Shown here: piece by piece, positions 27,657 through 40,302 of the stretch
How the letters are laid out: every line of letters begins with the position of its first letter
Position numbering within the stretch: the first letter of the stretch is position 1
Assembly: GCF_047495875.1 (NCBI RefSeq)
Contig: NC_092462.1
Coordinates: forward strand, 37,229,523-37,293,522
Source: Pithys albifrons albifrons
Taxonomy: Eukaryota > Chordata > Aves > Passeriformes > Thamnophilidae
DNA length: 64,000 nucleotides
Direction of reading: 5' to 3'
The notes under the pieces: generated by a model
The model's database searches: none
What the model saw: the letters and a program-made list of their open reading frames with translations, nothing else
What the model was told of the DNA's origin: nothing
Program-made: the position numbers and the translations under genes

Positions 27657-30600
27657 TGCACCAGGCCCTACAGATTGTGGATTTCTATAGTTCATATTAA
27701 AATATATCTTGGTGTCTATTTTTTACACTATGCCATTAAAGTTTTACTGATTTCAAAAGGCCTAGGATATGAGGGTAAGTAGGTATTTTCCCTTCTTGTT
27801 CTTCCATATAGCCATGCAATTTTGAAAGGTATACCATATCTTCAAAGGAAAGGCTGATCATTGTACAGTACTGTGTGGAACCACACAGCTGAATTGTTTT
27901 TAGCCTTCATTGAACTTGAAAAATGACGCTGACCTTTGAGATTCACACAGGCTTTCTGATAGTAGTATTGCACTAAGAAAGATGATTCGACTTGAGGCCA
28001 CCATATCCTTTTTAAGAGAGCTGACACGAGTCTTTTGGGGCAATTCTTTGCATCAGTTTACTATTAGCTTAGTTTTGCACTCCATGATCCCTTGTTTTCC
28101 TTCCTTATTTAAGAAAATAGGAATAGAAAATAGTGCTCTGAGGGCTTGAAGAAGTAAAAAGGAAAGACAATATTGCACTGCCCAGATGAGATTGTACAGA
28201 TGCAGCAGAATTTTGTTCAGGCTCTTAGGTCTTGTGAGCAATAGATGCTAACTCTGCAAATACCCGTGAATTTCATGTTTTTCATGTTTAAACTTTTGGG
28301 CCTATTTGGGTAAACTGAGAGGCAATAAGTTGACTCAAGAAATGCAAAGAAGGTCTACATTCAGATGGATTAGCTGGAAAAGCCTGTGCAAACTGTAGTT
28401 GATATTGACAAGTGAACTAGAGTCTGTGCTTTATTGAATTTTGTACAGTTAAATAATGTAAGAAAATGACACAAGGAAATGTGTTAAACTTATGCATATG
28501 GATGTTACAGTCATGCATGAACATTTTGGACATAAAAAGCTACTTAATCATCTTTCTCAGATAATAATGTTTGATGTTGTTCTCAAAAGCACTTTAAATA
28601 TAAGAAGACAGTATTAATAAAGCATTAGAATTGAATTTTAATAGGAATTTTAGTTCAGTTCATGAATATTCATCCAGGTAACTTCTGCCTCTGGACTAGA
28701 TATCCATGATTTTCAACGCCTGCATAGCATGACTGTAGTCCTGGGTAGTCAATTAAAAACTTATTATTCATAACAATAGATGCATAAGCCAAGACCTCCT
28801 ACATGGATACAAGTCTATATTGTTATAAGAAATATTCCATTTAATGTAGACAAAACTGCAAGTTTCTGAACAGTAATTATGGTTTTGCAATGAGTTATAA
28901 TTGGACAAATAAGGTTGAAAATGCTTTCCTTTTTATATTCTGTAGAACCAGAACAGTGGTGAATGAGATATGCTAAAAGCACATGAAATCAATTTCTCTT
29001 GCTTATTTATTTATGGCATTTTATGTTTCATTGTAAATTTATAATTAGATTTTGTGAGTATATACGTGACACAAGAGTGACAAGATGTTCCATTTTTAAA
29101 AACACATTATTATAGCAATGTTTAACAACTGAGTTAATTTTTTTTTAAATCTTACTTTGCTCAGTAGAATAAAAAAAATGATAAAATATGTATTTCAACC
29201 TTGCTTAGCAAGTAAAATTTAAAAAAAAATATTTGGACTCCTCCTACATGTCATTATCAGTGGGTGAAATACAGGGTTTTCAGAAAATGGAGGAAAAGAT
29301 ATTAAATCCATTCACTGTGCAAGGATTATAAAGGACTCTAAGTTTACTTAATCCTTGCTTAAGGGTTTGTTAAGTCACTCTGTATTTTATCTCAGTGGTT
29401 GGGTAATTGCTTCATTGAAAAAAAAAAGGTTTGCCATTGGCTTCAGCCGAAACCAACATTTTTCCCCATGAAGTGCAAAGTAATGTAGATATTCCATTTA
29501 TTTTCTCAATAGGGTGCTTACTATAAGATGTTAGAGAACTTTCTCCAGATCTGTCCTCAAAAGAATTTCGCCACACCAATATTAAACATCATAATAACAT
29601 TCTGGGTTCCAGAAACTAAATCCTGCTTTTAGAAGGACTGAGTGAATATGTTCAAGCAATAGGAATTTAAAAATGCTGTGTCTATGTTTTGGAATCCATT
29701 TCAAACACAGATGGACTTGTTTCTCTTTTCAGATTCAGCCAAACTTCCCTTACTGGCTGAGTCGTCCCACCTATTCTGATATTTCCACAGGGATTCACAT
29801 GAATCCCTGTCTTGTCTCATATAGTTTTTGTGTGAGTGGTGCTGCTTAGTGTGATTCTCAGTACTCACCAGCTGACACCTGAGTAGAAATGTTAACAAAC
29901 ACTAAGCTATGTGCCAAAACATATTTGATTTAAGATTCATGTAAGTTACTAACACTTTTGAACTGGAAACTGTGTTCTGTTGAGACACGTCATATTAAAA
30001 CTGAAAAGGTTATGCTTTGTGTTTCTGTGCACAAAGCATGAAACAGGCTAACTTGAAAGCTTAGATAAATACGGTTAGATTGTAACTTTCTTAATGACAA
30101 ACTTTGCTTTCCTGCATGACTAGTGGTTTCTCTAGCCAGAGACAGAGAATAACTTAGGCCGGAACTTCAGGAAATGCTTTTTAACGTGGTCAGGAGTCAT
30201 GTCTTGATTTATCTCACTTTGATTTCAGTGAGGGTTGGAAGGGCCTCTGTACTGATTATATGGATTTTGTGTTTATACTAAAGTATGAATATAATATTAA
30301 AAATAGTATTTGCTTATTACATATTGGTGGGCTGAAACTTGTCTAAGTAGCTGGTTTAGTTTCAAAGTTGCAGTTCATGAAGATAATTTTAAAATCGTGC
30401 CAATAAACTAAAGGAAAGGTCAAAATATTTATTGCACTTTTCCCTTCCTTTTAGTATTTGATTATTAAAGTGCTCCTGCCAGAAGCAGCTTTTCCATTAG
30501 GCTTCTGTGACTATCCCTCCTTTAGGACAGACCTTTCAGACTTGAAAGGCAGATCAAAAGGAAAAAGAAGTCTCGGAAATATCTTAATATCTCTGCTCAC

Positions 30601-33600
30601 TCTGCATATCATAAAATATAAAATTGATACATCACTTTAATCATCTCTTAGTGTTTCTATTACTACAGCATCTACAGAAAGTGTCAGATCAATGGTTCCT
30701 CAGTGCTAGACATCGTACCCCAAGTACAATACAATCCTACATCCAAGAGCTTATGATCTTCAGTTCCTAGTCTTGCAAAGGATCCCAGTACCCAAATAGA
30801 GCACAGAAAAGCCTAAAGAAAAGCCCATAATATCCAAACTCATGGACCTTTTGTTGCAGAGTTGTAAAAGCAATAAACAGTGGTAGCAGCAATAGGAAAG
30901 AAAAATTTCAAGCTCCTTTTGTTAGTTCATATTAAGGACCCATTCAGAAGTGCCTAGTGTGCCAACTAGAAGACTAGGTCACAGTACTTTAGGCAATTTC
31001 ATTATAAACACTGCTATTGAGAAATTTATAAGACTGCTATAAAACTCCACTCAAGACTGATCAGTGCCAAAGAACATTCCTTTTCCAAAAATAACATGCG
31101 GCTGCTGTTTATAAATTATAGAACGGAGAAAGGAAAATCTGCAAAGGCATAATTTGGGATTGGACACCCATTCTCTCTTTCTTGGAATAGTAGTCAATAA
31201 ATGAAAAAATGGGTGAAGCAAAAAACTTGTATGCAATTCCCATGTAACAAAGCATAAATTTTGATTAATAGGAGGAAGTAACAATGGAAATTTGCCTGCA
31301 TAAATTTTTCCCCCCTCAACAGGCAATTTTTTTCCAACTCTCTCTTTTAAAATTATAATTACACTTTGGATTATGTTCTTTTGGTTATTGAAACTTTAAA
31401 AGGACAAGTTGCTAGAGTTTCAAAATTATCTTCTGTAACTTCTCCTTCATATAATTTTATACCTGCCCATATTGTCATTTTAACAACTTCCTGCTGTGAT
31501 AAATTGTAATGACTATCTGCCCATGATCACCTGTCAGCTATAAAATATTGCAATATACATTTTGAAATTGGACAAATTAATCTTTACGTGATAGACTTTT
31601 TCACTGTCTTATTTCTTATATGCCTCTAATATTTCTTCTTCTAAATTTGGCTGGCTTCTAATTAATAAAATTAAATAAGAAGAGTTAGACAAAGGAAATT
31701 AAATTTCAAGTTGCCAAAGGACAAAAGTTTGAGTAATACATAAAAAATGCATGAAAAATCATAGTTTTTGCTGCACCTCTGTTCTTCAAGGATTTACAAA
31801 GAATGCAGAAATCAACATCTGTTAATTTATTTATGTTTTCAGTATAAGTCGTGAGTATGCACAGTATTATTAACAATATGTATTTTCTGGATGTGTTTTC
31901 TCCTTTCCATCAACACTAATTTCTAGAAAAGTGTAGTTGGCATTGACTTGGATATAACAATCTCCCTTATAAGCAGTCCACCTCCTCTCCAAGAACAAAT
32001 TTATCATATGCTCTTGTGGCATATTCTTAACACAGAAACGTGAAAAATAAATAGTAACTTCAGACATGAACAAAAGGAAAAGGTGATGTTTAGGAAAAGG
32101 TGTTTCTCACTATCACTCTAAAATGAACATCTGAATAATACCTCTCTTTACAACTCTGCTGGTTTTGACTTTCTTTTCTCTGGTGTTTCAACTCATACAG
32201 TGGATGATCAAAAGAATGCTGCTGGTGGAAGACAACCCAGCAAAAAGGAATGAATGCAGTAAAGTGATCTAAGTCCTTGGAATACAAGTAGAGGGTGGGA
32301 TCCTTCAGCCCTCTAAGTTCTTAGGTTTTGTGGGAACAGACTGACTTACAGGGTACAGAACATCTACCTTTTCCTTTTAAAATCCTCCGACATTAAAAGG
32401 GAAAATTTCATAGAGTCGCCGCTTTGGAGAAAATACAAATTATGTCTAGATCAGTAAAATGTCTTAAAATGTCTTCTAGTTGCAGTTAAACTGTAATCCA
32501 GATCAAACTGGGAATTAAAACCAGCCTTGTACCTCCTACAGTATTTAAAGGCCTTTAGGACGGAATTCCTAACAAATTTTAGAAAGGAACAAAGGACCTG
32601 TTAGAAATGTGAGGTGAGTCTTATCTAATCTAGCATTGTGTTACCTTCCTGTTTCCAGATATATATTGCTATACCTACATAAGGAATAAACAAGGAATAA
32701 CATTTTTGGATTTTCCTATACTTGTCATTCATAATTTCATAAATACATTTATATACACTAAAAATATCATATATGTTGTGTGTAGAGATTTTTGAGATGT
32801 AGCAAATCTGCTTTTCATAGTAGCAAATGGCGGCTGGAATTTTTTCTCCCATATATGATATGGTACTGAAATATGAGGGGTATGATTTTGCAGGAGAATA
32901 ACAGTTTTAACTATATAACATGTTTAAAATCCCAACTGAACATAATATAACTTTACTAGCTCATTTCTCCTGAGGCATCAACACCATTTATCACTACTAC
33001 TTCCATCTGGCATGTCTGAACTATCATGATCAGCATTTTATGGGGAAATGAAAGCATTCAATATGGTCTCTCTTCTCTAATGCTCTTGGGTCAGATACCA
33101 TACTGCTGGAGGCAGTGAAGATGCATTTTTATCACACACTTGAGAGACATCCATTTGACATATTTTATAGGTTAAGACCAGCCAAGCTTTCCTTATTTGC
33201 ACTGACCTGGCATGGGGTCATTTGGTATGATAACAATCTAAGATTAACTGAAGTTTTTATTCTGCAGTAAAAGTTTGCACATGCAGACAAATATCTGGGG
33301 GTATAACCACAAATTTCTGGTACATTTTTTGCAGATCTTATAAAGGCAATGGAATCTCCTGCCCAACTGTTTTCTCCCTAAGAAAAGGCTGCATGTGATT
33401 TAACTTAGCTGATATCTTGTGAGGAGGTGTTAGTTACTCTCATTTTCTCACACAGGATTCATGGAATGTGGGCTGATAACTTAGTTAAGTGCATCTTGTA
33501 GTTTAGGTTTAAAACTTCAATTCTAGTGTGTAAAAATACATGGCTGTTCCTTTTTACACCACGATTTCATGAGTCTCTGTCAATTTTTAAGCCTCAGTAA

Positions 33601-33984
33601 TCCATCATGTGAGAAGCAGTGTTACCACAAATACTTTTTATCATCAGCTCTTCTACAGTCATTTGTGATCATTTTAAGATAGAGGAGGAATTCTGGAATA
33701 AAATATTAGTCTGTAACACTCCACAGACCACACCACAATACTGAATTTTTTTAGAATTCATCCTAATAACATATATCTACTTACATAATTTCAAACTCCA
33801 TTTTTCAGTGCGACATCAATATAAAGACGTTCCTTTTACTGACATTATAGAGGTTGTGAAAAAAATACAGGTAAATTTAGTATAACAGGATGTAGTGAGT
33901 ACATGGGAGATTTGGACAAAATTAGTTCTGAGCATTGCCTTTTATTGCCTCATGCTTTTTCTTGATTGAATAATATTACATTAA

Positions 33985-34298
33985 TTGGGCAAGCCTCCCT
34001 GACACCCAATCCCATCAGATCTCAGAAGCCAAGCAGGGTCAGGCCCGGTTAATACTTGGATGGGAGACCTCCTGGAAATACTGGGGGCTGTAGGTTCTAG
34101 TCCTGAGGACTTCACTGTTACTGTCCAAGCTCTCTTGGCCATGGCAGATGAACCTTAGGAGTTAAAGGGAGGGGCCAGTTCTGTGCACGCTGTGCCTCAC
34201 CTAAAAAATCCACTGCGCAGGCTGGAAGGGCACACCCACGTGGGCAGAGCCCTTCCCAAATCTTCGTTCGTGAAGCCTGGTCACACATACATATATTC
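33985..34298 (+). mobile_element. 5S rRNA-derived SINE, copy 2 (full length)
   Basis: A 5S-like head carries an A-box region agccaagcagggtc (34027-34040, one change from 5S) and a C-box region tggatgggagacctcctgg (34057-34075). The 5S-like part continues to about 34097 (gctgtaggtt). The same body follows as in copy 1, with the two 3' hairpins and an ACACATACATATA tail. The second hairpin reads cttcg-ttcg-tgaag, with a G-U pair keeping the stem. Target duplications: aatattacattaa at 33972-33984 and aatgttacattaa at 34299-34311 (13 bp, one mismatch). The 5' end is slightly altered from the other copies. Minus-strand open frame 34118-34327 lies inside it and is not a gene. Confidence 0.9.
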
Positions 34299-34676
34299 AA
34301 TGTTACATTAAGACAAACAACTTCCAAAAGTTGTCATTTGTGTAGTCATCCTCAACTCTCAAATTTCTCTTTCTCTCTCTCTTGTTTAGTGTCACAACTG
34401 AAGAAATTCCTGTCATCACCTGCTATAAAATGGCTAATCAGGATGTCTTGTGCAGGATTGTGGCCTAATTTCTCTTACATACCTCAGCAAATGAAGATGT
34501 CAGCTAAAGGCAGCCCTTCTTTACACAAATCCAGGTCCAGCTTATGTTAGGACACAGCTAATAGCAGGTTTGAGCCTGAACTCAAACATCAACCCCATAA
34601 TTCCATTCTAATCTGCCAGAAAAATCTGGATGTATGCACATGTAAATATACATATATATTCCTCATCCAAGAGCAT

Positions 34677-34679
<3 letters not shown>

Positions 34680-34749
<70 letters not shown>
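34680..34749. repeat. (GA)35 microsatellite
   Basis: A perfect dinucleotide run of about 70 bases. The minus-strand Leu-Ser open frame across it (34589-34834) is a translated repeat and not a protein. Confidence 0.97.
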
Positions 34750-34751
<2 letters not shown>

Positions 34752-36203
34752 ACACAAAATAAGGGAAGCTTGAATCCTAAAGGCTCTTTATTTTGGAATA
34801 CTGGTGATTTTTCTAAATTCCTTGTCTCTAACACTGAAACCTAACTTAAGCAGCTTTAAAGGTTTTGAGCAGTGAAATAACCTTTCTCAACCTAAGTTAG
34901 CACTTGTGAGCTAACTGGAAGAAAGCCATTCCAAAATGATAAGGTCTCTGGTGCAGGTGACTTCTCAGCTGCATCCCACCTCCTCTGGATGGTGGATGAT
35001 ACAGGAGTGATTCCACTTCTGCCTTATGATATTCTGCTTGCTATGAGAAAGCAATTTCACAGTGTGACTCCACTGACAGTGAGGGCACCCAGGTGACCAG
35101 GAGTCTGATATAAGCCACTGCATGTACCACCTGTCCAGTGCAGATAGTTTTGATAGTGTCCAAATTTCATCTTTTCCTCTATATTTCACTTACATATAGT
35201 TCAGGTATCATATAACTAAGTCAAAATTCTTCACATGTCTTCTTGGAAAGGGAGGTCACTTACACTTGGAACAGAAACCCTTTTGGGAAAGGTTTGTTTT
35301 GAACAGTAAAATTTAGAGAGGTCTTTGAAAATTCTCATGTGTTAATCCAGTTCTTAGTGTTGTGTTCAACAGCACTGACACAATGCCAGCCTTGTGGACA
35401 TGACAATCATGAAGCACTAAAATCTCTTATGAACTCTAAATTCAGGTATGTTAATTCAACTAGCTGTCTAATACAGAACTAATATGTAGTTTATTTTTAG
35501 AAAATAGATAATTACAGAGCAGAGGCAAAACTGAAAGAATCTTACTGACACTACAATTTCCATTAATAGAGTCAAAATTGCTTCTTATATATTAGCATAA
35601 TGATACCAAATACAAATATATTTACATTATCACAAATATTTTGAAAAACCTTTTACAACATTCGTATCTGTTAATTCTCAAAAAGTTGATTTTTTTCTTA
35701 ACTTACTGCTTCGCCATTAATACTTTCAAATCGCTTTTTGCATTCTCTGAAAACATTTCAGTATCCATCAGAGAAACTAAAACTAGCACAACTTTGGAGG
35801 ATGAAACCTAACTGACAAGGATAGCAAAGAGTCCTGAGGGAATGGTTATTCCTAGGTTTGCAAAATACTATTGGAAACTACTGGAAAACAACTAATAAGT
35901 GAGGGTTTTCTCTAGCTTCATATATCTTTTTATACTTTCCCTAGAGATAAACATGTTTTATATACTCTTTAAAGGGAAGGAGAAATGTCTTGATTTATTT
36001 ATATTTCCTATTTTAAATCTCAGAGTTGAAATCCTTTGAACAGTCAAAACAAAAATGAAAATTCTAAAAATTGCAAATCAGAGTTCCTAAATTTCTACCA
36101 TTCCATACTAACTCTGGCTCCTCTGTGATAGTCAGTGACATCATTGTCAGAGGTCCTGAAAGGCTTTAAGCATTCAGATCAAAAGCAGACACTTATTATA
36201 CAT

Positions 36204-36245
36204 TAAAAAAAACACAAAAAAAACCAAAACAAAACACAACAAACC
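36204..36245. repeat. A/C-rich low-complexity patch
   Basis: Runs of A separated by single C bases. No associated element body recognised. Confidence 0.7.
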
Positions 36246-37359
36246 AGAATACTTAACAAATATTTTCTTTTCTATATGATGAGATTAGTGTAATATTGTA
36301 TACCAAACTAGAACTCATCTATACAATTATCATTTATACACTGATTTGAATTTTTTTCCCAAGTGTTTTATGTGACATGTACAGGAATCACATTGCTGTG
36401 AATGATGACTTTGAGATACTATCTCCCTGGAGTTTTTTTAAGCCTTCTAGCATTCTTATTGAATATTCATTTTCTTTTGTTTGGTTGGGTTTTTCAGGTA
36501 TGAATCAGTAATACGATGAAAAAAACTATGAAAATTACCCCAGAAGAGCACACATATTTGAGTGAAAAGTTGCTTGTACGTTAGAAGTTTGTGTTTAACC
36601 TGTGTTCATGTACCAATTTCCTAATATACAATATATTAGTCACTGAAGTTTTATCAGGACAAAATTATGTCCTTAAGTAGAACTGAAATGTGAGTTGAGG
36701 ATTAGTGTGCTGTTACACCTTTTGACTGGACAGAAATGGAGCGTGCCTATAAATCTAGCTGTTAAGAAGTCAGTGCAGATTAAATCAGATTACCTCAGTT
36801 AACCTGGGGTTTTGCTCTTCTCCATTTGGGAATTGCATGCCACAGTAAGACTTTTATTAAGCCAGATTTCAAATACCTATCAAATTATATGCTTTTCCAC
36901 AGAAGCATGAACAAGAGCTTATTTTTCACTCGTTTATGATGATCTAACTAATGCCAGTTTATTGCAGAAAACATACATCACAAACAAGCTGAGACAAGCT
37001 AAACAAACTTCTCGAAAACTAGGACAGGGCATTCTCTTTCCATGTGTGCTCAACTATTTGTACAAGCCTCAATGAAATCCGTTGTGTCATCTCTGTTCAA
37101 TGAGGCTAGAGAAAACAGAAACATTAGCATCACCGAACTGTCAAAAAGCAGACCTATTTGCAAGTGTTGAGTTTGAAGCACAGAAGGGAATGCACATGAT
37201 AATGGAGACAGGAGACAGAAGCCTTGCCTAACGGAGACAGGCTCAAGGTGTGGGCCAAACAAGTCTAGCATCACAGCTTAAGGGACAATTTTTACAGGGT
37301 GTTCACAGTCCTGCTTTTCCTAGGTGTTACAATCTGATTAATTAGAATTATTAAAGAGA

Positions 37360-38330
37360 TGCCCCTGCCTGAATTAAGGTGCAAATGAGACCATATGCTG
37401 AAGTTAATAGTATGGATTTTATTTAACAGCAAATATGAGATAGAAATCGGGGAAAAGTAGCAGAGATAGGAAGCAAGAGAGTGACAGAGAGACAGATTAA
37501 GGAGACAGACAGTCATCACCATGTGAATTCTGATGGTGTCCTATTGGTCCTCCTCTTCTGGTCCTCTTGGTCGTGAGGGTCCCAAGAAACATAAAGTTCA
37601 ATGGATTAATTACATTCAAACTAGGTGGGAATGCCTGGGTACCTCCCCTATTGAGTGTGGAGAGGCGGGGAGTTTTACACTGTCTCTTGCAACAGACCCT
37701 GGATCTTTTGCAAACTTTTGGATCACGTACAGTCCTCTGGTGGAAGGCTTCAGGAATGAGTCTGAGGGGCACTTTGTTTGATGGTTTATGACCCATTCGT
37801 GGCTGCCTCTCATGTGAATATCCCAGGTAAATGTGGGAGGTGAGAGTTGGGGAAGGTGGGGGTGGAGTTTAACAACCAAGCCAGTGTAGGGGAGGGCAAT
37901 TACTGTGAGAAGAAGCACAATCTCATCTTGCAGGATCTGCCTCTAACTGGCCTCAAAGCCTGGCTTGTACCTTCCCTCTCAGGGAATGCAAACCTGGCCT
38001 CAGCAAATGAGCCTGTTGTCTATGGCCTCTCTGTGCTGAACTCAGTCAGAGCTGATTTTCAACACAGCTGCTGAGTTTAGTTTCCTTGTGGATACCTTCT
38101 TCTCCCCCAAGCTTTGCTTACTTCTTCTTTGACCGGAGATAACTGAACAATAGTACCATCTTATGTCAAGTTCCCATCACAGTCCAAATTCCAATCTGAA
38201 GGCATTTTTGGGAAGGGGTGGGTTTCAGTGGTTGAAGATGAGCAGTTGCTTATTTGCGCAATTTGCTACTGTGGACAAGTCCTTCAGTGATTTTAACAAT
38301 TTTTAATTCATTAACCATTTCTGTCTGCCA
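37360..38330 (-). mobile_element. LTR-like element, copy B
   Basis: The left 85 bases align closely with copy A at 16912: tgcccctgcctgaattaagg, then the shared gagaccatat and tatggattttatttaac motifs. The right end (taaccatttctgtctgcca) aligns with the right end of copy A, and an internal stretch (cttatgtcaagttccc) has its counterpart there too. Copy B is about 280 bp longer. Minus-strand AATAAA at the same relative place supports an LTR read on the minus strand. No target-site duplication was found, so the edges are approximate. Overlapping open frames at 37497-37918 on both strands match no protein I know and lie wholly within the element. Confidence 0.6.
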
Positions 38331-39129
38331 CACTAGGTTTTTATCATGTTTCGGAGCAATATATAGTGGAAAGATGGTACGGGAGAGGAACCACCTCTAA
38401 ATTCAGTGAAAACAGGATTGTGCCCATCACATAACTGCAAAAGTATTTTTTAACTACAGACAATACCAGTAAACAGAAATTACAATTTATAATGCTCTGT
38501 TTTAAAACACTCTGTAGCAAATAACAGAGTGCTATCAGAGTTTCAAAATAAGTCATTGCATACCTGCACCTCAAGATCTTTTCACTGGCCTTCTGATTGT
38601 TGTCAATGAAGCTAATAGTTAGCTTAGAAAAACAAACCAAAACACAAAAACATTGTGTGAAAAACAAGGTTCTTTTTAATTAATGCACTGGGACAGTTCC
38701 TGTAGCAAGGTGCCATAACTCCTCCCTTGCCATGAACATACTTTGGTGCTTACTTATTGGAAAAACCTTTGACTAATACAGAATAAATATTTGGAGAGCT
38801 TGAATGTGGATTGTGCTTCAGAGATTTTCACTGCAAAATGAGAATGTTACTATTTTCTTGCTTTATTCTTTAATTACCTTATGTAAAATGCAAATAAAAA
38901 CTTATATTCACTTACAGCAAGACCATATGGCTTTTCTGCTTGAACCCCTGTATTGGAACTTAGTTCCACAAATGTCCTGTTTTAAGAAACATGAGATAGC
39001 TTTCTTGCAAAAAGAAATCAATCTCTGCAGAAAATGTTGCAAAAGAATCTTCGAAAAGAATCTGAGTTTCTCTGTAAATATTGAAAATATCAGCAGACTA
39101 CTCTGAAGTTTAGAATGTATCAGGCACAA
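38331..39129. other. Unannotated stretch
   Basis: No recognised repeat or gene. Two open frames of about 100 codons (38344-38667 minus, 38804-39106 plus) have no known domain and are probably chance. Confidence 0.5.
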
Positions 39130-39544
39130 CATCACCAGCCAAGGAAGGGAAGGGGATTGTTCCACTGCACTCTGTGCTGGTGCAGCCTCACCTCAAGCAC
39201 CATGTGCAGTTTTGGGTGCCACAATGTAAGGATATAAAGCTACTAGAACGCATCCAAAAGGACCACAAAGATAGTGAAGGGTCTGGAGGGGAAGCTGTAT
39301 GAGAAGCAGCTGAGGGCACTTGGTCTATTCAGCCTGTAGAAGAGGAGGCTGAGGGGAGACCTCATTGCAGTTACAACTTCCTTGTGAGGGGAAGAAGGGC
39401 AGGCACTGATTGAGGGCTGAGAGAATGGCCTGAAATTGCATCAGAGGAAGTTCAGGCTGACTATTAGGGAAATGTTCTTCACCCAGAGGGGGGTTGGGCA
39501 CTGGAACAGGCTCCCCAGGGTAGTGGTCACAGCACCAAGCCTGA
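39130..39544 (+). mobile_element. CR1 LINE 3' end, left part (interrupted)
   Basis: Typical avian CR1 3' sequence. It begins near aaggggattgttccactgc and runs through the block ending at ctggaacaggctccccaggg. It encodes the decayed C-terminus of the CR1 ORF2 protein, with the residues GHWNRLPR visible around 39497-39520. It is 5'-truncated, as most CR1 copies are. At 39544 it is cut by an LTR insertion, and the rest resumes at 40303. Confidence 0.93.
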
Positions 39545-40296
39545 TATCAGCAGATTGTAAAAGGCCCACTGACACAGTGGAGAGGTTTCTGCTTCCAGGA
39601 GCAAGAGGCCAGCGGGGCTCCCTAGGATCAAGCCCCTTAGAAGCGAGGTCGGCTCCTCCCCCCCCCCGGCCCGGCAACCACCCCGAAGGGAATAAGTACA
39701 CACCACCCCAAGGTCCACAAGTAAAAGCCAAGTTTATTGCCGCGCGCTAGCTTATAAGGAGAGCATGGGAATTCCCCGGATGTAGGCGGGGAAGAGGGGT
39801 GGAGACGGGGCGGAGTAACACACTTCATTGGGTGCATGCAAATGAAGGGAAGGAGGGAGGGAAGGAGCGGCAAAAGGACCAATGGAGAATGAGGTGGGCG
39901 GGGAAATTCTACCGTAGGGCTTCCGGCACTCCGAGGCAGGGACAGCCCCCGTCCGGGCTCCAGCGGCACCTCGTGGGCGGCACCGCCGGCAACTGCCCCC
40001 ATGGCCGGGGCGGGCCAGGACGGGCCAGGACAGGGGACTGTGACCCGGAGGGTTTTGTGGGAAGAGGAAACTTGGATAAGGAACGACTAAGGGAAAAATA
40101 ACCAGGGTAGCCACATTAAGGGTATAACATTTAAACTGGGGAAACATCAATATAGGGTGTGAACTTATTAAAGTCCTTATAAATCTCTCACAGAGCTTCC
40201 ATATTCGGGGAGCCGGGTTCCTGGACTTCGACATACTCGTCTATCCATCTCTTGTAGTATTTTTGTCACAGTATAAACCCTGGGTTTCCTTCGACA
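39545..40296 (-). mobile_element. Solo LTR (ERVK-like) inserted in CR1
   Basis: A 752-bp GC-rich block interrupting a CR1. Its flanks are the exact 6-bp repeat gcctga (39539-39544 and 40297-40302), and the CR1 sequence reads continuously when the block and one repeat copy are removed. On the minus strand it starts TGTCGAAGG. A TATAA-like motif (near 39751-39757) is followed by an AATAAA poly-A signal (near 39733-39738), the expected U3-R order. The minus-strand end is TA where CA is expected, a single change. A 6-bp duplication fits ERVK/alpha/beta-type avian retroviruses. Overlapping open frames of 96-160 codons on both strands in 39441-40234 are due to high GC and are not genes. Confidence 0.88.
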
Positions 40297-40302
40297 GCCT
40301 GA

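Larger units (their letters stand above)
17601..33971. other. Long unannotated AT-rich desert
   Basis: About 16 kb with no gene or recent transposable element that I can support. Simple repeats are minor: TTG units at 19468-19492 and an A-rich run at 27618-27656. The longest non-repeat open frame of the window is here (24770-25225, minus, 151 codons). It has no recognisable domain, and by a rough estimate such a length is expected about once by chance in a window this size. Intron or intergenic DNA. Confidence 0.55.
34312..37359. other. Unannotated stretch with simple repeats
   Basis: Apart from the (GA)n block at 34680-34749 and an A/C-rich patch at about 36204-36245, I see nothing recognisable. 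Confidence 0.55.

Noticed and set aside
33985..34110. Functional 5S rRNA gene
   Set aside because: The first bases diverge from 5S, the 3' end runs into a foreign body without a T-run terminator, and target duplications flank the whole unit.
34589..34834. Leu-Ser repeat frame
   Set aside because: Translated (GA)n microsatellite.
37497..37918. Five overlapping open frames on both strands
   Set aside because: All are inside LTR-like copy B. None resembles a retroviral or host protein.
16912..38330. One provirus with copies A and B as its two LTRs
   Set aside because: The spacing is about 20 kb, the LTRs are strongly diverged and differ in length, and no retroviral internal genes lie between them.
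38804..39106. 100-codon open frame with Lys/Cys-rich end
   Set aside because: No known domain, and the complementary strand is open too (38908-39165). Treated as chance.
39441..40234. Overlapping open frames of 63-160 codons on both strands
   Set aside because: They lie in the GC-rich solo LTR and its CR1 flank. High GC lowers stop frequency, and both strands are open at once.
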